DNA of 64,000 bases from Paenibacillus sacheonensis. GTDB taxonomy: Bacteria > Bacillota > Bacilli > Paenibacillales > Paenibacillaceae. The stretch is taken from NCBI RefSeq assembly GCF_009909195.1, contig NZ_JAAAMU010000007.1:248001-312000 (forward strand). The letters run 5' to 3'. The notes below the pieces were generated by a model. The model searched no databases. It was given only the letters and a program-made list of their open reading frames with translations, and was not told the DNA's origin. A program made the translations under genes and the position numbers. Shown here in pieces: positions 7,919 to 16,784 of this stretch; within the stretch, counting starts at the first letter, position 1; each line of letters opens with the position of its first letter.

Positions 7919-8805
7919 CGGTTCGTTCCTCCTGACGTTCTAGTCCATAGATTTCGAATCGCTGCCGCTACCCGATCCGGCCGATCCTCCTGCACGTAGT
8001 GAGAAGCATCGTCGAGGATTTCGGTTTCGTTCCTAGGCAGATAGTACTGCCATTTGTTCATGGCCTCAAGCGGGAATCCGGCGCTGTCTTTTGACCCCCA
8101 TATTATCTGGGCGGGCAGATCGGCGAGCGAGGGGAGCCGCGATTCAATCGCCGCCAGCCAAGACCCTGCCTTGCGGATGTGCCGGGGGAATACCCAGGTC
8201 GGCTTTCTGGATGCCGGCGTCGGGAAAGGATCGGTGTAGGCTTTCCTGAGGCTGTCCGTCACCTTCTCGGCATGATGGATGCCCTGCGGAACGATGACCT
8301 TGGCGAAGAAGTTGCGGCGAGTCTGCAGCCAATACCCGAGAGGCCGACCTCCCATGACAAGCGAGAACAATTTCATCGGAAGCTGCGCCGCTGGCCACGC
8401 CCAGGTGTTCATCAAGACGATCCCGCGCAGCTGCTCCCGGTTTCGCACGGCGTAATCAAGACCGATCGGCCCGCCCCAGTCTTGAACCACGAGTATAAAA
8501 TCTTTCAGCTTCAGACGACGGATGAAGTCCGAGATGACTTCCGAATGCTCCTGCGGCGTATAGCCGTAGCCGGACGGCGCTTTGGACATTCCGAAGCCCG
8601 GATAATCCGGTGCAACCAGCCGGCATTCCCCGCTCAGCTCCTTGATGACATTTCTGTACAGATAGGACCACGTCGGATTTCCGTGCAGGAGAAGAACCGT
8701 CGGTCCGCTGCCTTCGTCCACATAATGAATATTCCCATCGCGGTACGGCAGCCAGCGGTCCTGGAACGGGTACTCCGCCGGATCCACTTCAAAAGGTCGT
8801 TTCAT
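7915..8805 (-). CDS. haloalkane dehalogenase-like alpha/beta hydrolase
   Basis: The 296-aa alpha/beta hydrolase has HGNPTWSYLYRN with the oxyanion-hole region and halide-binding-type Asn/Trp, a VQDWGGP nucleophile elbow with Asp109 instead of Ser followed by Trp110, and a catalytic His in DDASHYVQED. An Asp nucleophile followed by Trp is the hallmark of haloalkane dehalogenases, although related hydrolases share it, so the substrate is inferred. It is the first gene of an operon with the RibD-like reductase and is divergent from an HxlR regulator with a repeat-bearing intergenic region. Confidence 0.8.
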   Translation of the reverse strand: MKRPFEVDPAEYPFQDRWLPYRDGNIHYVDEGSGPTVLLLHGNPTWSYLYRNVIKELSGECRLVAPDYPGFGMSKAPSGYGYTPQEHSEVISDFIRRLKLKDFILVVQDWGGPIGLDYAVRNREQLRGIVLMNTWAWPAAQLPMKLFSLVMGGRPLGYWLQTRRNFFAKVIVPQGIHHAEKVTDSLRKAYTDPFPTPASRKPTWVFPRHIRKAGSWLAAIESRLPSLADLPAQIIWGSKDSAGFPLEAMNKWQYYLPRNETEILDDASHYVQEDRPDRVAAAIRNLWTRTSGGTNR

Positions 8806-8894
8806 TTTCGTCTTGCCTCCCTTCGATCGTTAGCGATCTTCCTTTATTTGCTTCCCTCTATGGTCAATGGTATTGGATCATGGTACATTTGAAA

Positions 8895-8928
8895 AGTAGT
8901 TACATTAAAGTGCAGTAGTTTCATAAAA
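8895..8928. promoter_or_regulatory. 15-bp direct repeat between hydrolase and HxlR gene
   Basis: AGTAGTTACATTAAA (8895-8909) recurs as AGTAGTTTCATAAAA (8914-8928), 13 of 15 identical with a 19-bp period. The 14-mer TTACATTAAAGTGC (8900-8913) recurs exactly, inverted, at 59389-59402, upstream of another gene flanked by an HxlR regulator. It is a candidate HxlR operator. Confidence 0.5.
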
Positions 8929-8948
8929 TGAACCATGGAGGAATCGCC

Positions 8949-9290
8949 ATGTTGGACCGCTCTTGTATCGAAGCCATCGATCCATTGCTGGAAATCTTGG
9001 ATGGAAAGTGGACGCTTCCGCTCCTTTTGGAGTTATTTGTCGGAACCAAGCGATTCGGGGAGCTGCGTCGAAGGCTGCACCCGATCAGCCCGAAAACGTT
9101 AACGGATCGACTGCGGGTACTCGAGGAGAAGGGAATCATTACCCGCACACAGTATTCCGGCGTTCCTCTGCATGTCGAGTACGAGCCGACCGAGCGCGGC
9201 TGGAATTTACAGCCTATATTTGCGGCCATGTGGACATGGGTGCAAGAAAACAACTTCCATGCCGAGCCTGGGGCGAAAGAGATGGTTTAA
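8949..9290 (+). CDS. HxlR family transcriptional regulator
   Basis: The 113-aa winged-helix protein opens CIEAIDPLLEILDGKWTLPLLLELF and continues with KRFGELRRRL and ISPKTLTDRLRVLEE, the family recognition helix region. HxlR/YodB proteins are dimeric DNA-binding regulators, several sensing electrophiles or redox state through Cys; here one Cys lies at residue 5. The start ATG 8949 follows GGAGGA; an upstream ATG at 8928 lacks a site. It is transcribed divergently from the dehalogenase-like operon and probably controls it. Confidence 0.88.
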   Translation: MLDRSCIEAIDPLLEILDGKWTLPLLLELFVGTKRFGELRRRLHPISPKTLTDRLRVLEEKGIITRTQYSGVPLHVEYEPTERGWNLQPIFAAMWTWVQENNFHAEPGAKEMV

Positions 9291-9306
9291 TTTTGAATGC
9301 ATATGC

Positions 9307-9336
9307 AAAAACGGCAGCCATTGCTGGCTGCCGTTT
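9307..9336 (+). terminator. hairpin after the HxlR gene
   Basis: AACGGCAGCCA and TGGCTGCCGTT arms with a TTGC loop stand 16 bp after the stop. The same hairpin recurs word for word at 9830-9858 after the next gene on the opposite strand. Confidence 0.6.
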
Positions 9337-9458
9337 CAGAATGTCGAGAAAATCAAAAATCGCATAACTCTATTGGGTTGCTTACAGATCGTCGATGCAA
9401 GCCATGATAGTCCTACTTGCGAAAATGACCCTAATCCTAAGCGCTTTAGAGCACTAGA

Positions 9459-9645
9459 GCTAACGCTTGTACGGAAGCCTATTCGGCTCGAAATCCCCCT
9501 TTTATATCGTTAACGCTTACCAGGAGAGCTATTGGGCGAATTTCCGCACGATTCAGCTCATATTCGCCAAATAACGTCTGTCATAACCGTTAGGGATTAT
9601 TTAACCGTGTTTTTGAGGGATTAGCACCGCTGACAATCGTTAGAA
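9459..9645 (+). repeat. dispersed 187-bp intergenic repeat, copy A
   Basis: It begins CTAACGCTTGTACGG and ends GACAATCGTTAG, near-inverted ends. Copy C at 34999-35185 has the same length and order of blocks, and copy B at 20636-20873 is the same element inverted with a tandem insertion. No open reading frame is conserved among the copies. Looser similarity (CACGTTGAACGA block) continues to about 9730. The surrounding gap of about 600 bp (9291-9908) holds only this repeat, the heptamer array, and small hairpins including 9792-9817. Confidence 0.7.
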
Positions 9646-9652
9646 GATAGGA

Positions 9653-9687
9653 GTTAGAAGTTAGAAGTTAGAAGTTAGAAGTTAGAA
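9653..9687. repeat. five tandem copies of heptamer GTTAGAA
   Basis: Five exact GTTAGAA units follow directly on the CGTTAGAAG end of repeat copy A, and look like local slippage of that end. The other two copies lack the array. Confidence 0.85.
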
Positions 9688-9829
9688 GTCAGCCCAACTC
9701 ACGTTGAACGATCCGCAGCTTCAGTTGCTTGCTGATATGCCCCCCACCGTCGTATACATCGCCCTTAATTGGACCTGAAACTAAATTGAGAAACCTGCCG
9801 TTTCAAAAACGCAGGTTCCTCTACAATCC

Positions 9830-9858
9830 AAAACGGCAGCCATTGCTGGCTGCCGTTT
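9830..9858 (-). terminator. terminator of the NTR-like secreted protein gene
   Basis: The same AACGGCAGCCA/TGGCTGCCGTT hairpin as at 9307-9336, here followed on the minus strand by TTTT, 50 bp past the stop. Confidence 0.6.
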
Positions 9859-9908
9859 AGAGATTTTCGAGTTACGCTTACCTTTTTTCTTTGACCTCTT
9901 AAGCTTCT

Positions 9909-10739
9909 TCAGAACGCAATATTTAATTTCTTGCGCTTGTTGTCCCATGTTAATGATGCCTCGATAATATCAGCAACCTGACGTGCGGGAATAAACAGAA
10001 TTCCGTCAACACGTTCCAATACGGTATCCATCAAGGCTATTTCCTCGCCGATCTGCACGGTGTTGAATCCGACCCGATAGGTATACGCTCGTCCCTTATA
10101 CGTTAAGGTTACCTTGTCGTCATTCTGATCTGGCAGAGCAGGCTCGATTCCAAATCTGCTCATATTCGCTTCCGTCAAAGGAACCATAACCCGATTATCT
10201 TTGTTCGTATAGAAGTAATCATAGGGTCTGCTTACGATCAAGTCCTCTGCGTTAATCGAGACGGCTGCGTCTGATCGTTTCTGGAAATCTTCCAAGAGAG
10301 ACTGCCCCTCCAGTTTTTCCTTTTCGCTCACTTCCTCAGGCGATAATGGCCTGACCGTATTGATCCACGCCTCGTTGGATGAATCGTATAGCTTTGAATC
10401 TATTGTTATCACTTCATAGAGTTCCCCCGCTTTGAAGCCATAACCGCCGCAAGAATAAGCTGCATTTGGCGTCCATACATGTACTAGCGCTTTTACGTTG
10501 CCTTGTTCAAGGGTATACACTTCAAAATAAACATCGTTCCCATGCTGCCCATCGTCTCGAACCTCAAGTGCTTTTCCTGTAAACGCGAGCGATTCCGGCC
10601 GTGGTTTGATCATTTCGCCGGTAAAATCACAGGCTGAGGCTACCCTGGCATGAACGAGGAGAGCACTCATACCAATTGCGACCGCCATGAATAGAAAAAT
10701 TAACTTTCTTATCGCTCCGCTCTTTAGTACGCTGCGCAT
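9909..10739 (-). CDS. secreted protein with NTR/TIMP-like and copper-amine-oxidase-stalk-like domains
   Basis: The 276-aa protein starts with a signal peptide (RKLIFLFMAVAIGMSALLVHARVASA|CDF). Residues about 36-125 hold CDF, FTGKALEV, VHVWTP and SCGGYGFKAGELYEV, the pattern of netrin/TIMP-like beta-barrel modules with their paired Cys. The C-terminal part (about 165-276) reads like the copper amine oxidase N-terminal (stalk) domain common in secreted Paenibacillus proteins (VPLTEANMSRFGI, IPARQVADIIEASLTWDNKRKKL). No catalytic site is visible. ATG 10739 follows GGAGG; upstream in-frame codons are ignored. The function is unknown, extracellular or wall-associated. Confidence 0.65.
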   Translation of the reverse strand: MRSVLKSGAIRKLIFLFMAVAIGMSALLVHARVASACDFTGEMIKPRPESLAFTGKALEVRDDGQHGNDVYFEVYTLEQGNVKALVHVWTPNAAYSCGGYGFKAGELYEVITIDSKLYDSSNEAWINTVRPLSPEEVSEKEKLEGQSLLEDFQKRSDAAVSINAEDLIVSRPYDYFYTNKDNRVMVPLTEANMSRFGIEPALPDQNDDKVTLTYKGRAYTYRVGFNTVQIGEEIALMDTVLERVDGILFIPARQVADIIEASLTWDNKRKKLNIAF

Positions 10740-10901
10740 ATCGTCCCTCCAAAAAGAATCCATTTTTTCCCACGATGACTTATACTCAGATTCAGATGCA
10801 TTTGTTGCGCCAAGTTCCATGGGAGCTAGATTGGAGGGGATTAATCTGCAATCGTCCAAGAAACACATTTAGGCAGCCTTGGCCACTGTTGTGTTGCGGT
10901 C

Positions 10902-11120
10902 CTGTTTGCGAATCGCGCCTATTTTCAAGATAAGCTCACGGGTAACATTGCATTCAATGAAGGCATTGTGCTCACGAAGGCATTCAGCGTTAAATCCAGC
11001 ACTGCCCATCAACAGTCATCGGCAGCGGAAACGATCCTGGTATGGGCCGATAACGGAAAGCCCGAGCGCTTACGAATCGCGGCCTCGTTCGAGATTGAAC
11101 CCGAAGATTTCAACGTATGA
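10902..11120 (+). pseudogene. possible C-terminal remnant of a lost gene
   Basis: An open frame of 72 codons starting at no clear initiation site reads like protein (FANRAYFQDKLTGNIAFN early, then TILVWADNGKPERLRIAASF) and ends in TGA. There is no ribosome site or ATG, and the frame closes to nonsense upstream. I read it as the tail of a degraded gene in the 10740-11335 gap, but it could be chance. I do not recognise the family. Confidence 0.3.
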
Positions 11121-11254
11121 TCAATAAGATTGGATTTGATTAAATCATTTCCATGGATGCTGGGAGCTAATAGCTGCGGATAATTAGGCATCGAGTATTA
11201 ATCGGTTACGATTACGCGATCAGACGATAGCACGATTGTGCTGCATCGGCGCCC

Positions 11255-11280
11255 AAAAACGACAGCCATGCTGCCGTTTG
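11255..11280 (-). terminator. terminator after the second sugar-binding lipoprotein gene
   Basis: AAACGGCAGC and GCTGTCGTTT arms on the minus strand are followed by TTTTTG, about 55 bp past the stop of the 11336-13006 gene. Confidence 0.6.
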
Positions 11281-11335
11281 GTCACCGTTGATCTACCGTC
11301 ACCTTTTCGTCCAATAGACTCCCCGCACGCACGCC

Positions 11336-13006
11336 CTACGGCTGCCGGAACCGGTCGTACGCCGTCTGCTGGATCTCGACGGCTCGATCGATGCCGAGCA
11401 GCTTAAGCTCTTCGACATAAGCGTCGAAGCCCTCCATCGGCTCGATGCCGAGAATGAATTTCAGCGACATCTCGTCCGTCAGCGTCTCCGCGTCCTGCAT
11501 GATCGCCGAGAGCTCGGCGTTCTCTTTCTCCGTCTTAGGCGTGGCCGGCAGCGTATGTTCCGTAGCGTCCGTATCCCCCCAGAGCCGAATCGCCTCCTTC
11601 TGCTCGGGCATCTCGTAATACTGCTCCATGTACCGGACATCCTGGACGAACGGCCCGAAATAGCTGGCTCGCGTATACATCGCAAGCGCCTGCGACGGCG
11701 CCAGCTTCTCCGGATTGTTCAGGATCAGGTCCGTATAATGCGGATAGCCGTCCTTCATCTCGTAGCTCACGCCTTCGATCCCGAAGTTGAACAGCATATG
11801 GCCTTTCGGGCCGTACCCGAAATCAAGCAGGCGAGCCGCCTGCTCGACGTTCGGGCTCGCGCTCGATATCGCCACTCCGCCGCTTGACCCCACCGCCGGA
11901 GCGAGCTGCCCGAATGCCGGCCGATCGCCCCGATGCAGCACGGGATACGGAGCCGCAACCAGCTCCGCCGACGGATCGTGCTGCTGCAGCACGGGGAGCC
12001 AGGTGCCGATGCCCGCCCCCGCGTTCCAGATGCTCGCGCCGCTCCGCCCCGTCAGCATGCTGACGTCCTGCGTCTCCGAGTCGACCGCCGCGAAGTTCGG
12101 ATCGATCAGTCCCTCGGCATACCAATCGCGGAACAAGGCCAAGAACGATTTGTACCCGGGTTCCTGCGCTCCGTACTTCACCTTGCCGTCCTCCAGATAG
12201 AAGCCCTTCTTGATTCCGAATGCGCCGATGAAGCCGCCGCCTTCGATCCCGAATAGCGGATAAGGCACGCCAAGGAACGTAAGCGGCGCTTCGATGCCTT
12301 TTCGCTGCTTGAACGCCTTGAGCACCAAATGCCAATCGTCGATCGTCTCCGGGACGTCCATGCCGAGCTCGTCCAGCCAATCCTTCCGCAGGATCGGCCC
12401 CTGATAGGTACGCAGCCGATCGTCGTTCTGCACGAACGGGAACATATAATAACTGCCGCCCGCCGTCCGGATTTGCTTGTCGATGTCGGGATGCTCGCGC
12501 AAATAGGCTTTCAAATTAGGCGCATAGCGGTCGATCACGTCGTTAAGCCTCAAGATATACCCGTCCTTGATCGCCTTCTCCGGCCCGCCCGGGAAGTTCG
12601 CCCATTCGTATTCGATCATGTCCGGCAGCTTGCCCGATGCCAGCATGACGTTGATCGCTTCCTTCGCCTGGTTCGACGGGGGCTGGATGAAGGTCAGCTT
12701 CACGCCCGTCTCGCGCTGCCATTCCTGGAAGAAGGGCACGTCTTGGAATCGCTGCCTGGCGCTTGCCGCGTTCCCGTTCAGCTCCGCCCAATAGGTCATC
12801 GCCGCTCCATCGCCGCTGCCGGTACCGCTGCCGTCGCGTCCGTCCCTGCTGCCGCCGGCATCGCTCGGAGAACCGATCGACTGCTTTGGCGCATCGGGAT
12901 TCTTGCCTGCAGTCCGAACACTGGCGCTTTCCCTGCAACCGACAAGCGCCAGGATCGCGACCGTCGCCGCTGCTGCAGCCATCAGCCGCATGCTTCTCCG
13001 TCTCAT
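11336..13006 (-). CDS. extracellular solute-binding lipoprotein, LplA-like (second copy)
   Basis: The 556-aa protein has a lipoprotein signal with Cys24 in LALVGC, a Gly/Ser/Asp-rich linker to about residue 70, then a periplasmic-binding fold like B. subtilis LplA (FFQEWQRETGVKLTF, PGGPEKAIKDGYI, GPILRKDWLDELGM). It is a clear paralog of the 18657-20339 protein; many blocks match word for word. It should deliver an oligosaccharide to an ABC importer on the cell surface. No permease lies next to it, so it may share the LplB/LplC pair at 16.8-18.6 kb. The AraC regulator gene ends 15 bp upstream. Confidence 0.9.
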   Translation of the reverse strand: MRRRSMRLMAAAAATVAILALVGCRESASVRTAGKNPDAPKQSIGSPSDAGGSRDGRDGSGTGSGDGAAMTYWAELNGNAASARQRFQDVPFFQEWQRETGVKLTFIQPPSNQAKEAINVMLASGKLPDMIEYEWANFPGGPEKAIKDGYILRLNDVIDRYAPNLKAYLREHPDIDKQIRTAGGSYYMFPFVQNDDRLRTYQGPILRKDWLDELGMDVPETIDDWHLVLKAFKQRKGIEAPLTFLGVPYPLFGIEGGGFIGAFGIKKGFYLEDGKVKYGAQEPGYKSFLALFRDWYAEGLIDPNFAAVDSETQDVSMLTGRSGASIWNAGAGIGTWLPVLQQHDPSAELVAAPYPVLHRGDRPAFGQLAPAVGSSGGVAISSASPNVEQAARLLDFGYGPKGHMLFNFGIEGVSYEMKDGYPHYTDLILNNPEKLAPSQALAMYTRASYFGPFVQDVRYMEQYYEMPEQKEAIRLWGDTDATEHTLPATPKTEKENAELSAIMQDAETLTDEMSLKFILGIEPMEGFDAYVEELKLLGIDRAVEIQQTAYDRFRQP

Positions 13007-13021
13007 CGCATGGCCCCCCGC

Positions 13022-15355
13022 TTAGTAGATTTCCTTGTACTTGCCCGGCGTGATGCCTTCGTATTTCTTGAACACCCGAATGAAGGTCGCAGGGTCGTTG
13101 TACCCGACGAGACGGGAAATCTCGTTGATTGAATCGCGCTTCGCGCGGATCATCGCCTTGGCCTGTCCAATGCGCGTCTTATGGATGCAATCGAGCAGCC
13201 CTTCGCCCGTCTGATTCTTGAACAGCCGCGACAGGTAGCTGCCCTTCAGGTCGAAGCGTTCGCCGATCGCGTTGACGTTCAGGTTCGCGTCCGCATAATG
13301 CGCCTCGATGTACCGGGCGACTTCGGCGGACAGCTCGCGGAGCGATCCTTCCCGTTCCAGCGAAGCGTTGCTTGCCCGTTTCTCCGCGGCGAACGCGCAA
13401 ACGTCCCGAAGCAGCGCCTGCAGCGCTTCCTGCATCTCCTGGATCGTGCCGCAGTCGATGACGGCGTCCATCCAGCTCGGCTCGTTCTCCCACGAGCCTC
13501 CTTCGCCGAGCTCGTTGATGGCCTTGACCATCGTGCCGACGAGGTTGAAGAGCAGGCAGCGCGCCAGGTTGAGCGGCATGACCCTTCCTCCGAAATTTCG
13601 GTCCGTTATCTCGCGCATGTAGGCCGAAGCCTGCTCGAAATTGCCGGTCTTGATGAAATTGATCAGCTGCTGCTCGACCTGCAGCGGATAATAATAGCCG
13701 CTGCCTGCCGAATCCGCCGGGCTGACGCGGATGTCCTCGTAGTTGATGATGCCCTGCTTTCCGAGCACCATCTTGTATTCCATCGCGTCGACGGCCTCTT
13801 GGTAGGCCGCCGCGATTCCCGCCCAGGACGAATGAATCCCGCTGACGGAGATCGTCAGCTCCATGTCGTACCGGCGCAGGAAGGTTTGCGCATCCGACGC
13901 AATGGCCTGCATCTCGCCGCGGGCGTCCGAGGCATCCGGCTTCAGGCAAACGAGGCAGGCCTGCATATCGTCCACCTCCGCGACATAGCCCGCATGCTGG
14001 TGCTGCAGCGCCAGCTCTTCGACGACATTGCCAATGATGAACGGCACCAGCTTCGCCTGCTCGTTCAGATCGATGCCCGGCAGCTTGGCGTGCAAGCTCT
14101 CTTCGTTCTCCAGCACGAACAGGAGTACGGCGAATTCGTTCGACGGCAGCGACATATGGAAGGAGCGGAACGCCTCCTCGTACGGGACATGCGTCTCGAG
14201 CCTGCCCTTCAACAGCCGATGGATCATATTGGAACGGAGCGTATGCTGGTGCTTCTGCAGCTGCATCGCGATCCGTTCCTTCTCGCTTCTCGCGTTCAGA
14301 ATCGCGCGTTGAATGAATCGGAGCTCGTTGCCGTCCTCCTTCTCCGGCGGCGCGTTTCGGTCTGTAAGCGATTGCATAAGTTCGTGAATCGGCGTGTAAT
14401 GCCGGCGCGTGAAGAACCAAGTCAGCATGCCGGCTCCGACCAGGCTGAGCAGGATGCTGATCGACGCGAAGCTGCGAACGTATTCGGCCTTTTTCCAATA
14501 GACGGCACTCGGGACGATGATCGCGTATTTCAAGTCCGAGACGGCGGAGGGCATGTAGAACAGCTCCGAATCGCCGATCCGCGCATCGCCCAGACGGACA
14601 TGTCCGCCGTCGAGGAACGGCTTCAGCTCCGGCGTGTCCTGCCTGCTCGACAGCAGGATCTCGTTGTCCTTGTTCAGGATCAGCAGCAGCCCTTCGCTGA
14701 AATTCGAGATGCCCTCGATCGCCTGCCGAAATCTCGAGGCGTCCGCCATGACGACGATCGATCCCGTCGGCCGGCCGCTCAGATCGTTCGGCAGCCGCGT
14801 AATATAGGCAATCGACGTATCCGACGTGCCGGCGCCAAGATGCGGCAGCACCGCGAACCGGTTGGCTTCCTTGCCGTGCACCGCCGCCGACCAAGCTTCG
14901 TAGGACAAGCCCCCCGTATCGTGGAGCGTGCGGAATGCGGTCTGCAAGTCACGGATGTTGCCCGGCCGCAGGACGGCTTTTCCCTGATCCCAGACGACGT
15001 AGAATTCGTCGATCGAGGCGTAGGAGGTCTTATAGAGACGGAATTCCTTCACCAGCTGGTAGGCGTTGAAGGGCGCCTCTTTCGCCGGCTTGTTCGAATA
15101 CATCAAGTTCTGCAGCTTGTCGTTCCACGTGATCTCCATGTCCAGCCGCTTCATCAGATCGACCTGGTTGTCGATCGTATACCGCATCTGCTTCAGCAGC
15201 GCGTCGTTGGCGCGGTGGATCTCGCCTTTCAGCGCATGGCTGGCCTGCGAATAAATGACCAGGCTGATCGCGATCGGGACGAACAGGACCGCGCTGTAAG
15301 AGATCAGCCAGGTAAACACGATGCTTTTGCGTTTCTGCCATAAAGCGCGAATCAT
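13022..15355 (-). CDS. membrane-anchored AraC-family regulator
   Basis: The 777-aa protein has TM1 (about 15-37), a large extracytoplasmic Cache-like region (about 40-290), TM2 (ISILLSLVGAGMLTWFF, about 300-318), a cytoplasmic linker, and a C-terminal AraC HTH (VARYIEAHYADANLNVNAIG to YNDPATFIRVFKKYEGITPGKYKEI). One-piece regulators of this layout sit beside LplABC/YtcP-type importers in Paenibacillus and are thought to sense sugar or its binding protein and activate the locus. ATG 15355 follows GGGAG; a TTG two codons upstream is less likely. A direct repeat before lplA at 20.4 kb is a candidate target. Confidence 0.88.
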   Translation of the reverse strand: MIRALWQKRKSIVFTWLISYSAVLFVPIAISLVIYSQASHALKGEIHRANDALLKQMRYTIDNQVDLMKRLDMEITWNDKLQNLMYSNKPAKEAPFNAYQLVKEFRLYKTSYASIDEFYVVWDQGKAVLRPGNIRDLQTAFRTLHDTGGLSYEAWSAAVHGKEANRFAVLPHLGAGTSDTSIAYITRLPNDLSGRPTGSIVVMADASRFRQAIEGISNFSEGLLLILNKDNEILLSSRQDTPELKPFLDGGHVRLGDARIGDSELFYMPSAVSDLKYAIIVPSAVYWKKAEYVRSFASISILLSLVGAGMLTWFFTRRHYTPIHELMQSLTDRNAPPEKEDGNELRFIQRAILNARSEKERIAMQLQKHQHTLRSNMIHRLLKGRLETHVPYEEAFRSFHMSLPSNEFAVLLFVLENEESLHAKLPGIDLNEQAKLVPFIIGNVVEELALQHQHAGYVAEVDDMQACLVCLKPDASDARGEMQAIASDAQTFLRRYDMELTISVSGIHSSWAGIAAAYQEAVDAMEYKMVLGKQGIINYEDIRVSPADSAGSGYYYPLQVEQQLINFIKTGNFEQASAYMREITDRNFGGRVMPLNLARCLLFNLVGTMVKAINELGEGGSWENEPSWMDAVIDCGTIQEMQEALQALLRDVCAFAAEKRASNASLEREGSLRELSAEVARYIEAHYADANLNVNAIGERFDLKGSYLSRLFKNQTGEGLLDCIHKTRIGQAKAMIRAKRDSINEISRLVGYNDPATFIRVFKKYEGITPGKYKEIY

Positions 15356-15605
15356 CGGCAAGCTCCCTTCCCCGCAAGCTTGAATTGGTCGTCTGGAAGG
15401 ACGCGTTCAGACCTCCATTATACCGACTCGCGCCGATGGAAAGGAATGGGGAAAATCTTAAAACCGATTTACAATAACGACAACGATGCGCAGCGGCGCT
15501 TCCGGCCAGGCACGCGAATAACCCGAAAGGACGACGGACGTCCCTTCGGGCTGCCATGCAGAGGATATTGAGCGGGCCTAACCTGCCGGCTGCGTCGAAC
15601 CGCGG

Positions 15606-16736
15606 TCAGAAGATACGACGCTTCCAGCCGTTCAGCTTCGCGACCGCCTCCATGAAGAAGTAATCGCCGTAAATCAACGAGACGTTCACGTTCTGACCCG
15701 CCGGCTTGTGGCCCGTTCCTTGCGTCAGGATACCTTCGTGATCCGGCAGGTCCCATGTCGCGTATCGCGCGTCCAAGGACGAGAGGATGCGCTCGGCCGC
15801 ACGGCGGTACCCCCTGCCTTCCCGCTCGGGAAGCGCGTCCGCGAGCTCGATCAGCCCCGACGCCGCGATCGCGCCGGCGGACGTGTCTCGCGGTTCGCCG
15901 CCGAGTTCCCCCTCCGCCCGGAAATCCCAATACGGGATGTCATCCTCCGGCAGGTGGGCGACGAAATAATGCGCCACCTGCTGCGACGCTCGCAGGTACG
16001 CCGGATCGCCGGTGTGCCGGAACGTATTGGCCAGACCGTAGAGTACCCAGGCGTTGCCCCGGCTCCAGGAGGAATCCGGCGCCGCGCCTTGGCCGCCGAG
16101 GGCTTCCGTGCGCTCGCCCGTCTCCGGATCGAAGCAGACGATGTGATGCGCCGATCCGTCCGCCCGGACAAACTCCCGCAGCACCGTGTCCGCGTGCAGC
16201 TTCGCGATATGCGCGAAGCGCGGATCGCCGCTCTCCCCGGCCGCCCAGAACAGCAGCGATACGTTCATGGCCGTGTCCGCGATCGCCCAGCCGATCCGGT
16301 CTCCGTTCCAGGCGCGGATGAACCCGCCCCGCGGATTGAACCGGCCGGCCAGGAAATTCGCGGCGAACAGTCCCCGCCGCCGCGCGTCTTCGTCGCCGGT
16401 CAGCGCGAATTTATATACGGCCGTGGGCAGGAACTGGAAGCCCACGTCGTGGTCGAAGCGATTCTCCTTCAGCATCAATCGCTCCAGGCGCTCGTCCCAG
16501 CTCCAGGCGGCTTCGCGGTATTTGGCCTCTCCGCTCATGTCGTAGGCAAGCCAGAGCATGCCCGGCCAGAAACCGGACGTCCACCAATCGAGCGGCGGAT
16601 CGTCGTATCGTCCGTTCTCGCCTGCGACATGCGGCGAACGATCGCCCATGACCGCCAGTATGCCGTCGACCTTGGCTGCGATTCGCGCCCAAGCCGCGCT
16701 GCGCGCGGTTTCGTTCCATTCTGTCGTTTGGATCAT
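15606..16736 (-). CDS. glycoside hydrolase family 88 unsaturated glucuronyl hydrolase
   Basis: The 376-aa protein has the (alpha/alpha)6-barrel pattern of GH88, with Asp97 in HDVGFQF and Asp154 in ADTAMNVSLLFW, which match the two catalytic Asp of the Bacillus GL1 enzyme (D88, D149). The family removes 4,5-unsaturated uronic acids left by polysaccharide lyases on oligosaccharides. No signal peptide is seen, so it should act in the cytoplasm on what the neighbouring ABC importer brings in. ATG 16736 follows AAAGGAGG. It lies 48 bp after the LplC-type permease in one operon. Confidence 0.9.
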   Translation of the reverse strand: MIQTTEWNETARSAAWARIAAKVDGILAVMGDRSPHVAGENGRYDDPPLDWWTSGFWPGMLWLAYDMSGEAKYREAAWSWDERLERLMLKENRFDHDVGFQFLPTAVYKFALTGDEDARRRGLFAANFLAGRFNPRGGFIRAWNGDRIGWAIADTAMNVSLLFWAAGESGDPRFAHIAKLHADTVLREFVRADGSAHHIVCFDPETGERTEALGGQGAAPDSSWSRGNAWVLYGLANTFRHTGDPAYLRASQQVAHYFVAHLPEDDIPYWDFRAEGELGGEPRDTSAGAIAASGLIELADALPEREGRGYRRAAERILSSLDARYATWDLPDHEGILTQGTGHKPAGQNVNVSLIYGDYFFMEAVAKLNGWKRRIF

Positions 16737-16784
16737 TTTCCGATGCCTCCTTTGCATATGCCGCGCAAGCTTGCTCCGCGCGGA

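Noticed and set aside
9653-9687. CRISPR array
   Set aside because: Units of 7, 11, 20 and 50 bp are directly adjacent without spacers, and there are no cas genes.
9307-9858. Insertion-sequence ends (two identical hairpins at 9307-9336 and 9830-9858)
   Set aside because: No transposase or target duplication is present, and each hairpin sits right after a gene, so they are better read as terminators.
10879-11127. 82-codon frame beginning at 10879
   Set aside because: It is Arg/Ser/Pro-rich and not protein-like. A neighbouring frame (10902-11120) reads better and was listed as a possible remnant.
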